Below are positions 8,876 through 18,669 of a stretch of 64,000 nucleotides of DNA, one piece after another. The stretch covers positions 620,001 through 684,000 of the forward strand of contig JAKIXB010000006.1 in assembly GCA_021642125.1 (NCBI GenBank), written 5' to 3'. The notes under the pieces are model-generated. The model had not been told where the DNA came from and searched no databases. It was given only the letters and a program-made list of their open reading frames with translations. How positions within the stretch are numbered: the stretch's first letter is position 1; every line of letters begins with the position of its first letter. The translations under genes and the position numbers were made by a program. The DNA comes from Nothophoma quercina. Lineage: Eukaryota; Ascomycota; Dothideomycetes; Pleosporales; Didymellaceae.

Positions 8876-10024
8876 GTTGTTGATTCGTGAAGCTTGATAG
8901 AGGGCGAAAGTTGCTGAAGAGAAGTAAGGAACGTTCACTCAGACCAGCCGAATATTCCGCTCAAGGTAAGAAACGATGGAAAATGAGAGAACTTCGGAAG
9001 GTACCGAGAAAAAGTGTCGATGTGGAAAAAGAGTGTGAATGAAGGTGAGAGTACATAGCAACTGGTGGTGGTGTTATACTCAGATCTATTCCAGGGTCAG
9101 CACCACAGTGGTAAATTGCAGGCATATGAGCATCTTTCTGGGCACGGTAGTGTGGCCGGAAAGGCATTGACATTGGAATAAACCTAACTGTTCGATGCTA
9201 ATGTCCTGTCGCTGGGCTTGGCGATGTGTTTCAACGGGCCGCACTTTCCGCTTCAGGGTTGACAGCGGAGCGGTTGGTTGGCGCCCACGTGGGTGGCGCG
9301 TGAATTGACGAAAAGTTCATGCAACTGGCGCCTGAATTACCGTGAAGAGATCCTTCTTAAATCTTGAGGGCATCAGCAATTTAGAAACATGTCGGCTGTT
9401 CAATTACCGTAATGTTGCGCTTTGTGAGCAGGAAAGGGGAGGCAGGAAGAAAGGGCGGGAAGTCCGCGGGAACATGTCTTGGCGGCGCCACTCACGCCTC
9501 AGCCACAGGAACGCTTTGGTCCACATGAAACAAATGAAGGATCCACGCATGAATCGAAACGCGGAGCACGAGCTGCAAATGGTATGCATGACGGGCGCTC
9601 CACTAACAATCCTGGGCTGGAATCGAAATGGCGGTTACAAGCAACCGAACGGTGTTCTGCAAACCGAAGTTCGTAGTTGTACGAACATGCTGGTCGATAT
9701 GATTTGTCGAGTAAGGACAGCGATACTGACTACAGTTTCTACCCGCACAAGAATATTCAAGATCTTGAAGACCGTGATATAACGAAACACTGATATTCGT
9801 GTTCTTTGTTGGTTTACACGGCGCGTCATGCTGGCAGCAAAGTGGCGGACACAATTCCAGTCATGCTGTACCTTTCACCATATCATCAGTGTACCTTGCA
9901 GGTCATGACAAACCTCGTGAATGCTTTTCACTGTGCTTCCGACTTACATGTGTGACCATCGCGGTGAGTAGCTTAAACCACGAAGCCCTCGGTGCCGCCC
10001 TCTAATTTCTCAACGACATTCGCC
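8876..10024. other. 1.1-kb intergenic region between divergent genes
   Basis: Contains the pectin lyase promoter and that of the gene at 10025. No supported gene: open frames here lack ATG starts or conserved features. A notable site is the palindrome CCCACGTGGG at 9284..9293. Confidence 0.5.
9284..9293. promoter_or_regulatory. Palindromic E-box in pectin lyase upstream region
   Basis: CCCACGTGGG is a perfect ten-base palindrome with the bHLH core CACGTG, set in a GC-rich surround, about 410 bases upstream of the pectin lyase ATG. A bHLH factor is encoded at 51651..52658, but no link is shown. Confidence 0.3.
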
Positions 10025-11224
10025 ATGCCACACAACTCGCGCCAGAAGCACCATTCGGATGAGAGCAAGAGTCAGCAAGTATCGCTAGGAGATTCAGATA
10101 GTCGAGTCGGACATCCCGCATCTACAGACCATGAGGCACACGAAGGCGCCAGCTTCCCATTCTACGATGATCCCAACCATATCGCATACGGCTGGCAGCA
10201 GATGGCAGCACTTCCAGATTTCCTAGATTTGCACACCCTTGTACGAGGTACGGAGGATGATCCACCGCTGAGCCCTGGAAGTCGACCACAAAGCTGGCGA
10301 GTGGTGCAGAAAGAGCCAGCGAAACCTGAACAAAGCGGTTTCAATCCAAATCCGAGGCGTGGGCTAGGACCACGTCGACCGCCTCTTTTGACCGATGCTT
10401 CGGGTAGAAGCTTGTATCATCGTAGAGGTGCGGACAGAACAGACCTCAAGCCTTTCGTCGATTCAATTTTCACTGAAACTGAGAACAAATGCCATAGCGA
10501 TGACATCACTCAGGGGCGTCCACAGCCACGGGCATTGGTCTTGAAGGACACAAATCAGAAGCTGAAAAATGATCACAACGAAAAGAGTGTATCGCCGTAT
10601 TTGAAGCCGACTGGGGATTCGCGCAAGCAGTGTGAGCAGGCTTGGTCGAGAAAGCTGATCATAAATGAGCTAGAGATATCTCAGCACGCAGATAGTCGTA
10701 TGGAACGAGTGCCAGCACTACCGGAAGAACCTGCGCCACTCCGAATTCGAGAGACACATTCGCGGTCCAAGACCATCGAACAAGCCCGACTGTTGCCTGC
10801 CGAACAGATCAACGAGAAGGTCATGTCCTCAGAGTTGAATCGCAGAAGCGCCGAGGTAAAGGTGACGGTACGTGAGGGAGGCGGGACACAAGAGGTGATG
10901 GAATGTCTAACATCCGCAATGAGAGATTGGAGACTGACGACCTTTGCCGAGCCTCCCCCTTCTTATGGATTCGAGCACCGTAGTGCGGTACCTAGGCCGT
11001 TAAACTTGGCTGCCATTATGGCTGCGAAGGAGCAGAAGGCAGAGCGCCCGAGGCCGGAGAACGACAGAAGTGGAAGTATCACAGCACAAGCTGCCAAAGA
11101 CGGATCTGTAGAATCGTCCGCAACTGGCACGTCGTCGGACATTGAGAAGATGAGTATACCTGAGGGTGATGAGCACAACGGGTCAAGGCAAAAGTGGTAC
11201 AAAGGCTTTCGTCGATCCGGTTAA
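10025..11224 (+). CDS. Hypothetical disordered protein, 399 aa
   Basis: A single open frame from the first ATG at 10025 (CGCCATGCC). The composition is hydrophilic throughout: rich in Ser, Glu, Arg, Pro and Gln, with no membrane segment, signal peptide or cysteine pattern. A few hydrophobic islands occur (WQQMAALPDFLDLHTLV near residue 55; ECLTSAMRDWRLTTF near 300). I recognise no domain. Codon usage looks normal and the frame stays open for 400 codons in ordinary-composition DNA, which argues that it is a real gene. The next gene starts 292 bases downstream on the same strand. An upstream GTG in frame was ignored because eukaryotic starts are ATG. Confidence 0.55.
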   Translation: MPHNSRQKHHSDESKSQQVSLGDSDSRVGHPASTDHEAHEGASFPFYDDPNHIAYGWQQMAALPDFLDLHTLVRGTEDDPPLSPGSRPQSWRVVQKEPAKPEQSGFNPNPRRGLGPRRPPLLTDASGRSLYHRRGADRTDLKPFVDSIFTETENKCHSDDITQGRPQPRALVLKDTNQKLKNDHNEKSVSPYLKPTGDSRKQCEQAWSRKLIINELEISQHADSRMERVPALPEEPAPLRIRETHSRSKTIEQARLLPAEQINEKVMSSELNRRSAEVKVTVREGGGTQEVMECLTSAMRDWRLTTFAEPPPSYGFEHRSAVPRPLNLAAIMAAKEQKAERPRPENDRSGSITAQAAKDGSVESSATGTSSDIEKMSIPEGDEHNGSRQKWYKGFRRSG

Positions 11225-11516
11225 CAAGAGTATCAAATGTGTATGTCGAAATATACACATGAAGCTGGTGCCATTGTGAGCCATCCACAGCCCACGGTGC
11301 GGTTTGTAGATCTGTAGGCATCGCTGAAGTACATGTTGTCCCCAAGTTCCTCTTTTTGCATGCTGTAGGCTGGAGTTGCACCAATTGCAGAGGTGAAAGA
11401 GAGCGTTCTTTGAAAACTTCAATCGGAGCGGAAGGATTTGTGGCCTTGGCAGTTGGGCACACTCGCGGCGCGTTCACTATTAGACAAGAACAGATCGTTA
11501 ATCCTTTCGCCTCGTA

Positions 11517-12574
11517 ATGGTTGCTGAAATGGTGCAAGAATGTTTGTCGTTGCTGGACGACTACCTCGATGTGGCGCATGAGGCCAGCGCTCGAGCTCGC
11601 TTCGCTGCTGGGTTGCATCCACTTGGCTCTGGTGTTCAGATGGGCGAAATTAGCCTCAATCAGCTGCTAATGCTGCCTCTCGCCGATCGAAGAGACATCA
11701 CAGAGCAGGGACCGATCATAGACTGGTACCTCGGGGAAACACGCGTCTACAAGCGCACTACGAGGACCCTGCTCTTTGCGTTCTGTCCAGACGTTGGTAG
11801 ACATATCGAGCCACTTGGCGGTCGTTTTGTCATCAAGCTACCTCATCGCTTCAGTAACGTACTCGCAGTCAAGCTTGCTGTGTTGTACATGGAGCAGTAT
11901 CTGCTCAGCCCCAGGATTCGCACAGCGCCATGGAGAGTCGAAGACGACATTGCCACGTACATTTATCTGGCCGAGCTGTTCGCTTTCATTGGTCTGCCGG
12001 ACGCTAGCCGAGGTGTCGAAGAGGCGCTCTTTCGCCGCTTTCAAGAGTCGCCTCTGCAAGTTGAGCAGATTCGCGCCATCTGGGGTCGCGACAACCACGT
12101 TCAGCCATCGAAATACGTGGAAGCCATGGCTGACAACATCGTCACCTTCTCGTGCATACCGAAAATGCACCTCTTCGCTCTCGACCACGACATCGAACCA
12201 GAGGAGACATACGAGGAAGTGGTGAAGAAGACGATGAAGCGAATGAAGGACGCGTATCCTGACAAGGAAGGGTATGTCTGTCCTGTACTGTATGTCGTGT
12301 GAAACGCAGCTGACCGTACTTCAGACGTAACAACCGACGGATTCGATACGAGACAACACTCCTAGAACGACTATTAGCGGCACCGATGAATGTGGCCTTG
12401 AAGCAATTGGTCTGGACAGCCAACTCTTTCACGCCCGTCAAGCCTGCAGATATCACTGAATGGGTCGAGATCAGGACCGTCAAGACGCGTCTGGCTTCGC
12501 AGCCTCATCTTTCCGGAATGAAGAAGATTGTACTGGCAAGACCGAATGAGATTGGGACTGGCGAAGAATCGTAG
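11517..12574 (+). CDS. Hypothetical helical protein, 334 aa
   Basis: Two exons, 11517..12271 and 12325..12574, with a 53-base intron (GTATGT...TTCAG); without it translation would stop within ten codons. The protein is soluble and helical with no signal peptide. The segment DIATYIYLAELFAFIGLPDA, followed by EQIRAIWG and KYVEAMADNIV, resembles the equivalent part of the protein at 6057 (LAQTLELFGL...LETLWNCLG...KYVYGCIRAVN). Fungal BTB-associated proteins often carry such a helical tail, but no BTB fold is visible here. Residues beyond 250 are basic. No function can be assigned. Confidence 0.6.
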
Positions 12575-12917
12575 AATGAAAAGACTGGAGGAGACCGCGT
12601 TGGATATTGAAGAGATGATGTGTATGACTGGCAGCTGTGGTGGAGATGACCCAAAAGGTCGAGAGATTCAATGATTGCATTGTCTGCGCAACAACAAGCA
12701 GCATAGAAACAAGAAGCTTCTTTTTCGATGTTCGAGTGTGTTGATGGGTGGGGGATGCAGGTGTGGCTGGAGTGAAGTCTGGATGCGCTAAGCCACGGCA
12801 CGATGACGTACCCTGTCGACTACCGCATGGCGCGTCAACCATCGTTTAGTGCACCTTCTATATGGCCGTGACAACCGGCCAGCACTTGCCCACCATGCTC
12901 CAAACAATACATACGAT
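12575..12917. other. 343-base intergenic spacer
   Basis: Holds the 3' end signals of the gene at 11517 and the promoter of the gene at 12918. I see nothing else in it. Confidence 0.5.
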
Positions 12918-15017
12918 ATGTCCTCCTCTTCCGCCCCGCTCGCACCCGCACAGGCGCATGCTCTCTTCGACATCCTGATCCACCACCAAATTTACGCCGA
13001 GATCGAAGCATTCAAGAATCCCGTCACTATCGACCATTATGGACACCCCTTCCGCAAGGCAGACGGCGTGCAGACGACGAGCCCGCTGTTGCAAAACATG
13101 CTGAACAAGTTTGCGCTGACCAACCCAGCGCTGAAGAACCTGGAGCGCGGCTTTTGGCAGGACAAGATCCAGGTGCTGGTCGCAAAGTTGGCAGAGGCAG
13201 AGCTGAGTGAGAGCTACGACAAGGGCGCGATTGGGTCACGGAAAGCCCTGGCGACAGCTGCGAGTAGTATCGCAGAGTACATTGGGAGGGGCATGTTGGG
13301 CGGATACCCCGCAGCACAGCAGAAGGGCGACCCATACAAGAAGCAGTACGACACCAGCAAGTCTGGAGACGTGTTGGAGGCATGGGAAGAGTGCGCGCGC
13401 AGCTTTGTTTACGGCGATTTGCTTGACCACCTATTGGAGAAGGTCACAGCTACAGACAAGCTCGAGGAACACACCAGTCTCGTCCAGGCCGGCCACGAGT
13501 TCATCCTGCTGAACGTAGCATCCTTCATGCACCACGTCTTCGTCATGTCGCCAGACGGCCAATACCTCGTCCGCCTCCTCGAAAACACACACAAGCTCAT
13601 ACCATACTACATGATCAAGCAGACCCTCCGCGTCGGCAACGCAGCGTCTATGATCAACGGCATGGTCAGGCTGGTCCTGGCGAAGCTGTCCGTCACTGCC
13701 ATGACCAACTGGATAGGGCTCACGAACAACTCTAACGACGGCATGAACTTGTTGCAGCAGATCATCAGCACGATCCTGGCCTGGGACACCGCCGAATTCC
13801 AAAAGAGGGCATCCAAGTTGGAGTCTTCAAGAGAAGCGCCAGACAAGAAGGTCATGAAAGCAATCAAGGCACACGTCTATGCATCGCGACATCGACACGA
13901 AGCCGCACGCAATATGTCCATCCAAGAGAAGAAGTCGATCATCGCCGTCATCCTCGAAACAGCCGACACACCCATCAAGCCAGACACGCTCAAAGATCAA
14001 CAGCACAACATCGCCATGGAATACTACAGCACATACCTATCCATCCGCGACCGTGAAGAGATTACAAAGGTTTTCTGCAAATCGAATCCCGATGTTCTCA
14101 CCTCCGCCGTCCGCGACTGTGTCTCCGCCATGGACCCCGTCATCCGCGCAATCCACAACGCCGTCGACCTCTCCAGCACTGTGACAGACGCCGAGAACTT
14201 CATAACGGACCTAATCAAGGCCTCCAAGCCTAAGAAGAAGTCTGGTCGTAAGAGTCGCGAGACCTCCAAAGAGCGCGAGGGCAACGCCAATAATGTTGAA
14301 ACCACACCAGCGAGCGTAACAGACACAGACAGCGGCGACGCACCGACAGTCGAAGACTTTGTAGTTCTGCTACGCAAACACGCCCCGAGCTTGCATAAGT
14401 TCCTACACCAGGTCACGAAGAATGCGCCCGACCTGGCACACGACTACCTCGTATACGCAAAGCAGATGTTCGGCGAATTCAAGGCAGAAGAGAAGAACCG
14501 CGAAGGCGGCGCAGGAAACATGACAGCACCCCTCCACTCCCTCTTCGAGACACTACCAAAAGAGAAACAAGAAGAGTTGAAGAAGTTGCTAGATGAACAT
14601 GCGTCACATCTTTCCGAGTTGAAATCCACATCGCAAAGCAGACTCGAAACCATAATGCGCAACGGCGAAACTAAAGGCTCCACACACGGCCCAGGCATGT
14701 ATCTCTCGCGCTGGAACGCCCTGCTCGACAGCACACTCATCTCGCCCGTTTCCATCAGTGGGCCTGTACGGCGCGGCTGGGAAGTCAAGGGCGAGCTGGA
14801 CGGTAAGGGCCTCAAGACCTCAAGCGTGCTGCAGAGCTCGAAAGGCGGGAAGACGAGTAACGGAGTCAGTATCGCGAATGGGTTGGGCGATGCACAGGAT
14901 CGGAAGGAGAGGAAAAGGGATGGGTTGGAAGAGGATAAGATGGTGGTGGTATGGGAGGCTATGCGTGACGGCTGGGTGGGCGTATGTCGGGGGCTGGAGG
15001 TCATGGGCAGTGATTGA
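12918..15017 (+). CDS. PX-associated / DUF3818 domain protein
   Basis: A single exon of 699 residues from ATG 12918 (ACGATATGTCC); an in-frame GTG 69 bases upstream is not a start. Residues 10-130 match the PX-associated N-terminal region (LAPAQAHALFDILIHHQIY, then HYGHPF, NPALKNLERGFWQDK). Residues 190-470 are a long helical DUF3818-type region with HKLIPYYMIKQTLRVGNAAS and MTNWIGL. In yeast and fungal relatives these two regions flank a PX phosphoinositide-binding domain. Here I see no PX sequence between them, only a direct transition. A Lys/Ser-rich linker near 470-510 and a helical C-terminus follow. It probably acts on endosomal or other intracellular membranes, but the role is not established for the family. 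Confidence 0.8.
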   Translation: MSSSSAPLAPAQAHALFDILIHHQIYAEIEAFKNPVTIDHYGHPFRKADGVQTTSPLLQNMLNKFALTNPALKNLERGFWQDKIQVLVAKLAEAELSESYDKGAIGSRKALATAASSIAEYIGRGMLGGYPAAQQKGDPYKKQYDTSKSGDVLEAWEECARSFVYGDLLDHLLEKVTATDKLEEHTSLVQAGHEFILLNVASFMHHVFVMSPDGQYLVRLLENTHKLIPYYMIKQTLRVGNAASMINGMVRLVLAKLSVTAMTNWIGLTNNSNDGMNLLQQIISTILAWDTAEFQKRASKLESSREAPDKKVMKAIKAHVYASRHRHEAARNMSIQEKKSIIAVILETADTPIKPDTLKDQQHNIAMEYYSTYLSIRDREEITKVFCKSNPDVLTSAVRDCVSAMDPVIRAIHNAVDLSSTVTDAENFITDLIKASKPKKKSGRKSRETSKEREGNANNVETTPASVTDTDSGDAPTVEDFVVLLRKHAPSLHKFLHQVTKNAPDLAHDYLVYAKQMFGEFKAEEKNREGGAGNMTAPLHSLFETLPKEKQEELKKLLDEHASHLSELKSTSQSRLETIMRNGETKGSTHGPGMYLSRWNALLDSTLISPVSISGPVRRGWEVKGELDGKGLKTSSVLQSSKGGKTSNGVSIANGLGDAQDRKERKRDGLEEDKMVVVWEAMRDGWVGVCRGLEVMGSD

Positions 15018-15706
15018 GCGCTCCTTGCTCGTGAGGCGTAGCGAGGATTGTAATGAGATACGAATGGCACGATGACACGATACAAGGCATCATAGACGAT
15101 ATTTTGGATATATAGAGGAGCATGCTCGACATCCTTACTTCTCCATGATCCGAAGCCTCAGTGTGATGTTCACTAATTCTCGGGAGATTGCATCTGATGA
15201 CGACTTTCTTGCTGTCGTCTCTAGGATTTGCGGCCTAGCATAGCAGTCTGTGGGTTTGAACGATGTGCTCCTCGGAAATATGGAAGACCGGGTCCTAGCG
15301 AGTAGATCCACCGGACGCGCGTGTTCCCGTATCCGGCAGCCTCACCTTCAGCCCTACCAACGTCAACGGCACGTGTGGTCAAAGGTATGTGAGCAGATGC
15401 GGGCTTGTGTTCGGTACAAGCTCAGATCGACACGGATGTGGCGGCTTAATGGGAGGTCCAGGGTTGTCACTTTCAATTGCCTGGAATGGGTGCGAACGTC
15501 TGCCCTGTACCGGACGAAGGTGGAAAAGTCGGCTCAGTCTTGAGAAGCAGTCTTTGATACAGTAGTATACACATCTAGTCATATTATTCGTGTTAACAGG
15601 TAGAAATGGTATCATCATCCAAACGCCAATAAACAAATGCCGAGACTCATGATCCAGCCTTGCCCCAGTCCTATGGGTAGCTGCCTTGGTTAAAGGTACT
15701 GTCATC
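15018..15706. other. Intergenic region between convergent genes
   Basis: Both neighbours end here. Short open frames lack starts or domains; nothing else seen. Confidence 0.5.
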
Positions 15707-17689
15707 TCACACCAGCACCATGTTGCCGGGTAGTTTCTCGATGTCCGGAACCCTCCACCCCACCTCCCCCTCCTCCCAAGCCACCACCTGTACACTCAAC
15801 GTCCACGCCACCACCACCAATCTCGCCACCACCGCAATCGCATCAACACTAAATGGCAGATTCGACTTGAGCATTGTCTCGACCTGCTTACCCAGATTAT
15901 GTTCAGGAAAGGTGGAGGACTGACGTCCAGCAGCTCCCCTGCTGGAGAGATTGGAAGTAAGACTCGATCTGTTGGAGCGACAAGCGGAGGGACGGGAAGA
16001 GTTGGACGTTTGGCGGCGAGTACTGCGGCCGTCGGGTTGGGGACAGTGAGTGTCGCTAGTAGTCGGGAGGGGGGACGGCGGCGCCGACGCGGACACGGAC
16101 TTATGCGCAGCGACTGCGTCGGCGTATGAGCGTTGAAACTCCCTCTTTGTCGCTTGTTGTACCGCAATGAGGACTTCTTGTGGTTTCATGCCCGGTACAA
16201 GGGCCATCAAGCGCTCGAGGAGGGTAACGTAGCGCTGCATGCGAGTGACCTTGTCTGCAAGTGCTTCGGTGACGGTGCCAGCTGCTACCTTGCTAAGGCG
16301 CTCGCGCTCGCGAAAGAGTAGGCCTGCGTTTTGTGGCTCTTGAATCGGACCAAAGACGTTGAGATGTGGTGAATGTCTGTGTACCTTGTCGACGAGGCCT
16401 TCGAGACGTTGGAGGAGGCGGCCAGGATGGAAACTACCGGAGCTAACGAAATGTATAGTCTTAATGAGCGATCCTGAGGCAAGAGGTGTGAGACCACCAA
16501 CGAAGGGCAGTGTTGCGATGGCATCAATCACTGGGGTTGACGGACTTGACTTCGTAGATGTTTCGATGACGTGGAAAGCCAGTTCGCGAGAGCTTGGTAG
16601 CATTGAGAGGAATTTGGCTTGTATCGCCTGTCTCGACCGCTTCCGCATCGTAAGAGGTGCACCTGAGCGTACAGCTTCAAGGGTCTCGTCTGTGACAAAG
16701 ATGCTGTTGATAGATTTCCCATCTTGCGAGAAGGGTAATGAGCCGCTGGCAAGATGCTTTGCAAACAGTGGTGAATGGCCGGAGCCGCTCGGAGGCAGCT
16801 GTGAGATGTTGCGCTTGTGCTGTCTGAGCGAGACTTGATGCCTGCCGTCTTCGATGGGGATAGTTTGAATCGAGATGTTGAAGGCGCCTTTGCTTTCAGG
16901 TGCAGTGCTGGCATCAGAGTTGCTTGTGAGGCTGTCGACCGAGCTGCCTAGTATCACCGACAAGGCTGCAAGCTCTGCAGGCGTGAATCTGACGCTCGTT
17001 CGACCATCGTAGTATTCTGCCGGTCGACCATCCTTCATCCATGCCCGTTGGGCGACACTCGTGCTGTCCTCATCAATCAAGCCACTGCCCATAGGCACCA
17101 AAACCGGTACCGGCCTCTTGATAGAGAGACTTCGCCCAATGCCTCTTTCCACCACAGATAAGTCCAAGCTCTTCCTTTGCGCTGGCGGCGTTACTTGTCC
17201 TCGCCCACTGTTCGTCCTCTTGTATGACAACGATTGCACCCTCTTAGGGCTGGTCGCACCCCGCTTTGCCGAGTTGATGAACTTGCCAATCTCCCCGGAG
17301 TACGCAGATCTTTCCGTCATCGATCGCGGTCGAAGCTCGTTGGCGAACATCTCGCAGATTGCTTCGAATGTAACTTCCCCAGGATGCCCATGCGGGTGAG
17401 TGAACAGTGCGGAAGACCACAAACCCTCATCCCCGGCTTTAACAATCCCTGACAATGTTGGTACCCACTTCGAATTCCTATCCTTTTGTTTTGGTGCGAA
17501 AAGTTGTCTCCACGAGCTGGATCTCTGGGGTAGCTGGTGAGATTCACCATTATCGCCGTCCACGGTGTAGATGTCTTGTGTGCTGTTCTTCGAGTGCCGG
17601 TGCACAAAGAGCCTCGTAACGAGAGCCATGGTGATCACAAAGGTAATACCAAGGTCAATGCTCAGTGCGATAATTGTTCTTGTGTGCAT
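15707..17689 (-). CDS. Membrane-anchored hypothetical protein, 660 aa
   Basis: A single exon. The N-terminus has one strong hydrophobic segment, residues about 5-26 (IIALSIDLGITFVITMALVT), followed by RHSK, so it is probably a signal anchor with the bulk in the cytosol. The rest is Ser/Arg-rich with conserved-looking blocks: ALFTHPHGHPGEVTFEAICE, VRFTPAELAALSVILGSSVD, then LASGSLPFSQDGKSINSIFV and a helical part with coiled-coil character around residues 440-500 (RLLQRLEGLVDKVHRHSPHL). A disordered Ser/Arg stretch (530-600) precedes a hydrophobic C-terminal 50 residues. No catalytic motif is recognised. It looks like a fungus-specific conserved protein of unknown role. Confidence 0.7.
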   Translation of the reverse strand: MHTRTIIALSIDLGITFVITMALVTRLFVHRHSKNSTQDIYTVDGDNGESHQLPQRSSSWRQLFAPKQKDRNSKWVPTLSGIVKAGDEGLWSSALFTHPHGHPGEVTFEAICEMFANELRPRSMTERSAYSGEIGKFINSAKRGATSPKRVQSLSYKRTNSGRGQVTPPAQRKSLDLSVVERGIGRSLSIKRPVPVLVPMGSGLIDEDSTSVAQRAWMKDGRPAEYYDGRTSVRFTPAELAALSVILGSSVDSLTSNSDASTAPESKGAFNISIQTIPIEDGRHQVSLRQHKRNISQLPPSGSGHSPLFAKHLASGSLPFSQDGKSINSIFVTDETLEAVRSGAPLTMRKRSRQAIQAKFLSMLPSSRELAFHVIETSTKSSPSTPVIDAIATLPFVGGLTPLASGSLIKTIHFVSSGSFHPGRLLQRLEGLVDKVHRHSPHLNVFGPIQEPQNAGLLFRERERLSKVAAGTVTEALADKVTRMQRYVTLLERLMALVPGMKPQEVLIAVQQATKREFQRSYADAVAAHKSVSASAPPSPLPTTSDTHCPQPDGRSTRRQTSNSSRPSACRSNRSSLTSNLSSRGAAGRQSSTFPEHNLGKQVETMLKSNLPFSVDAIAVVARLVVVAWTLSVQVVAWEEGEVGWRVPDIEKLPGNMVLV

Positions 17690-18669
17690 CTTGCTTGACG
17701 TGGGTCGCGTACCTTATATGGGAGCTATTGTTGTTTGGGTGGGTCCTGTCTAGGAAATGGTCAAGCTCGGCCGATCGGAAAGCAGCGTCGTCCCTGCCTG
17801 TCACCTGCACTCGCGCCTTCAGGCAAGCTGGGTTACCACTCCTGACGGAAAGCTCACACATCCATTGGGCGGCAAGGAGAGTCATCGATCGACGCGAATC
17901 ATGTTCGCTCGAAGTGGCCGCCATTTGTCAGTAGGGCTGATGTGTTGTAAAACACGAGAAAGTGCACATCAGGTAGCCACAGAGCGTTTGAAAATGAAGC
18001 TTGCAACCGTTAGTGAAGTTGCTTGAGCAAATCTCTTGCCCTGAGAATTGCTCTTTCCAATGTTCCTTCAGAGGACTACGCGACATGACTCTCGGAAACC
18101 TCGGCCAGCAGCTTGTTGTTCTGATAATTTGATGTTTTCGATGCGCCGCTTATCAAGATCTTCCCGCAGCCCCCACCTGTCATTCCAAAATTTTGCTACA
18201 CGACGTCCGAATAATTTGTTTTGGTCTTCAAACGGTGAGTGACAAAGGTCGACGGACATAAACGGACGCTGTGAGACAGGTGGTCGAGAACGCTCGGATC
18301 ATGCGGACGAATAAACAATCCGAAACATCGAGGATCAGCAGGCATCAAAATAGGCAAGAGAACAGTAAGCTGCGAGAGAGCAGTTCGTGTGGCCCCGGAG
18401 TATTTTGACGTGTCCAGTGTACGATCTTCGGCACTAGCTTACACCAGGGCCACAGTAAGCTACCACGAGCCAGAACATTGCGTTGCGGGTACTCGGAAAG
18501 CGAGGCCCACGAGACAGACCGACACTCGCTCGGTCGATAGTGACATCACATGTCTATTGAGCAGGCCAGTCGTGCTGTTGGCTGATCGCTAGGAATACGG
18601 TGACCGGGATCTGCGGAGCTCCGCAAGCCGAGTACTTCCAAGTCGGTCTATGACTGTGCAAGCTGTTGC
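17690..18669. other. 1-kb intergenic region
   Basis: Promoter side of the membrane protein and 3' side of the transcription factor. Small open frames only; no repeats or RNA genes noticed. Confidence 0.5.

Noticed and set aside
9342..9782. 146-codon plus-strand frame before the gene at 10025
   Set aside because: Begins with a non-ATG codon and has no recognisable features.
11079..11618. 179-codon minus-strand frame
   Set aside because: Overlaps the ends of two plus-strand genes; no domain and Leu/Ser/Thr-rich chance composition.
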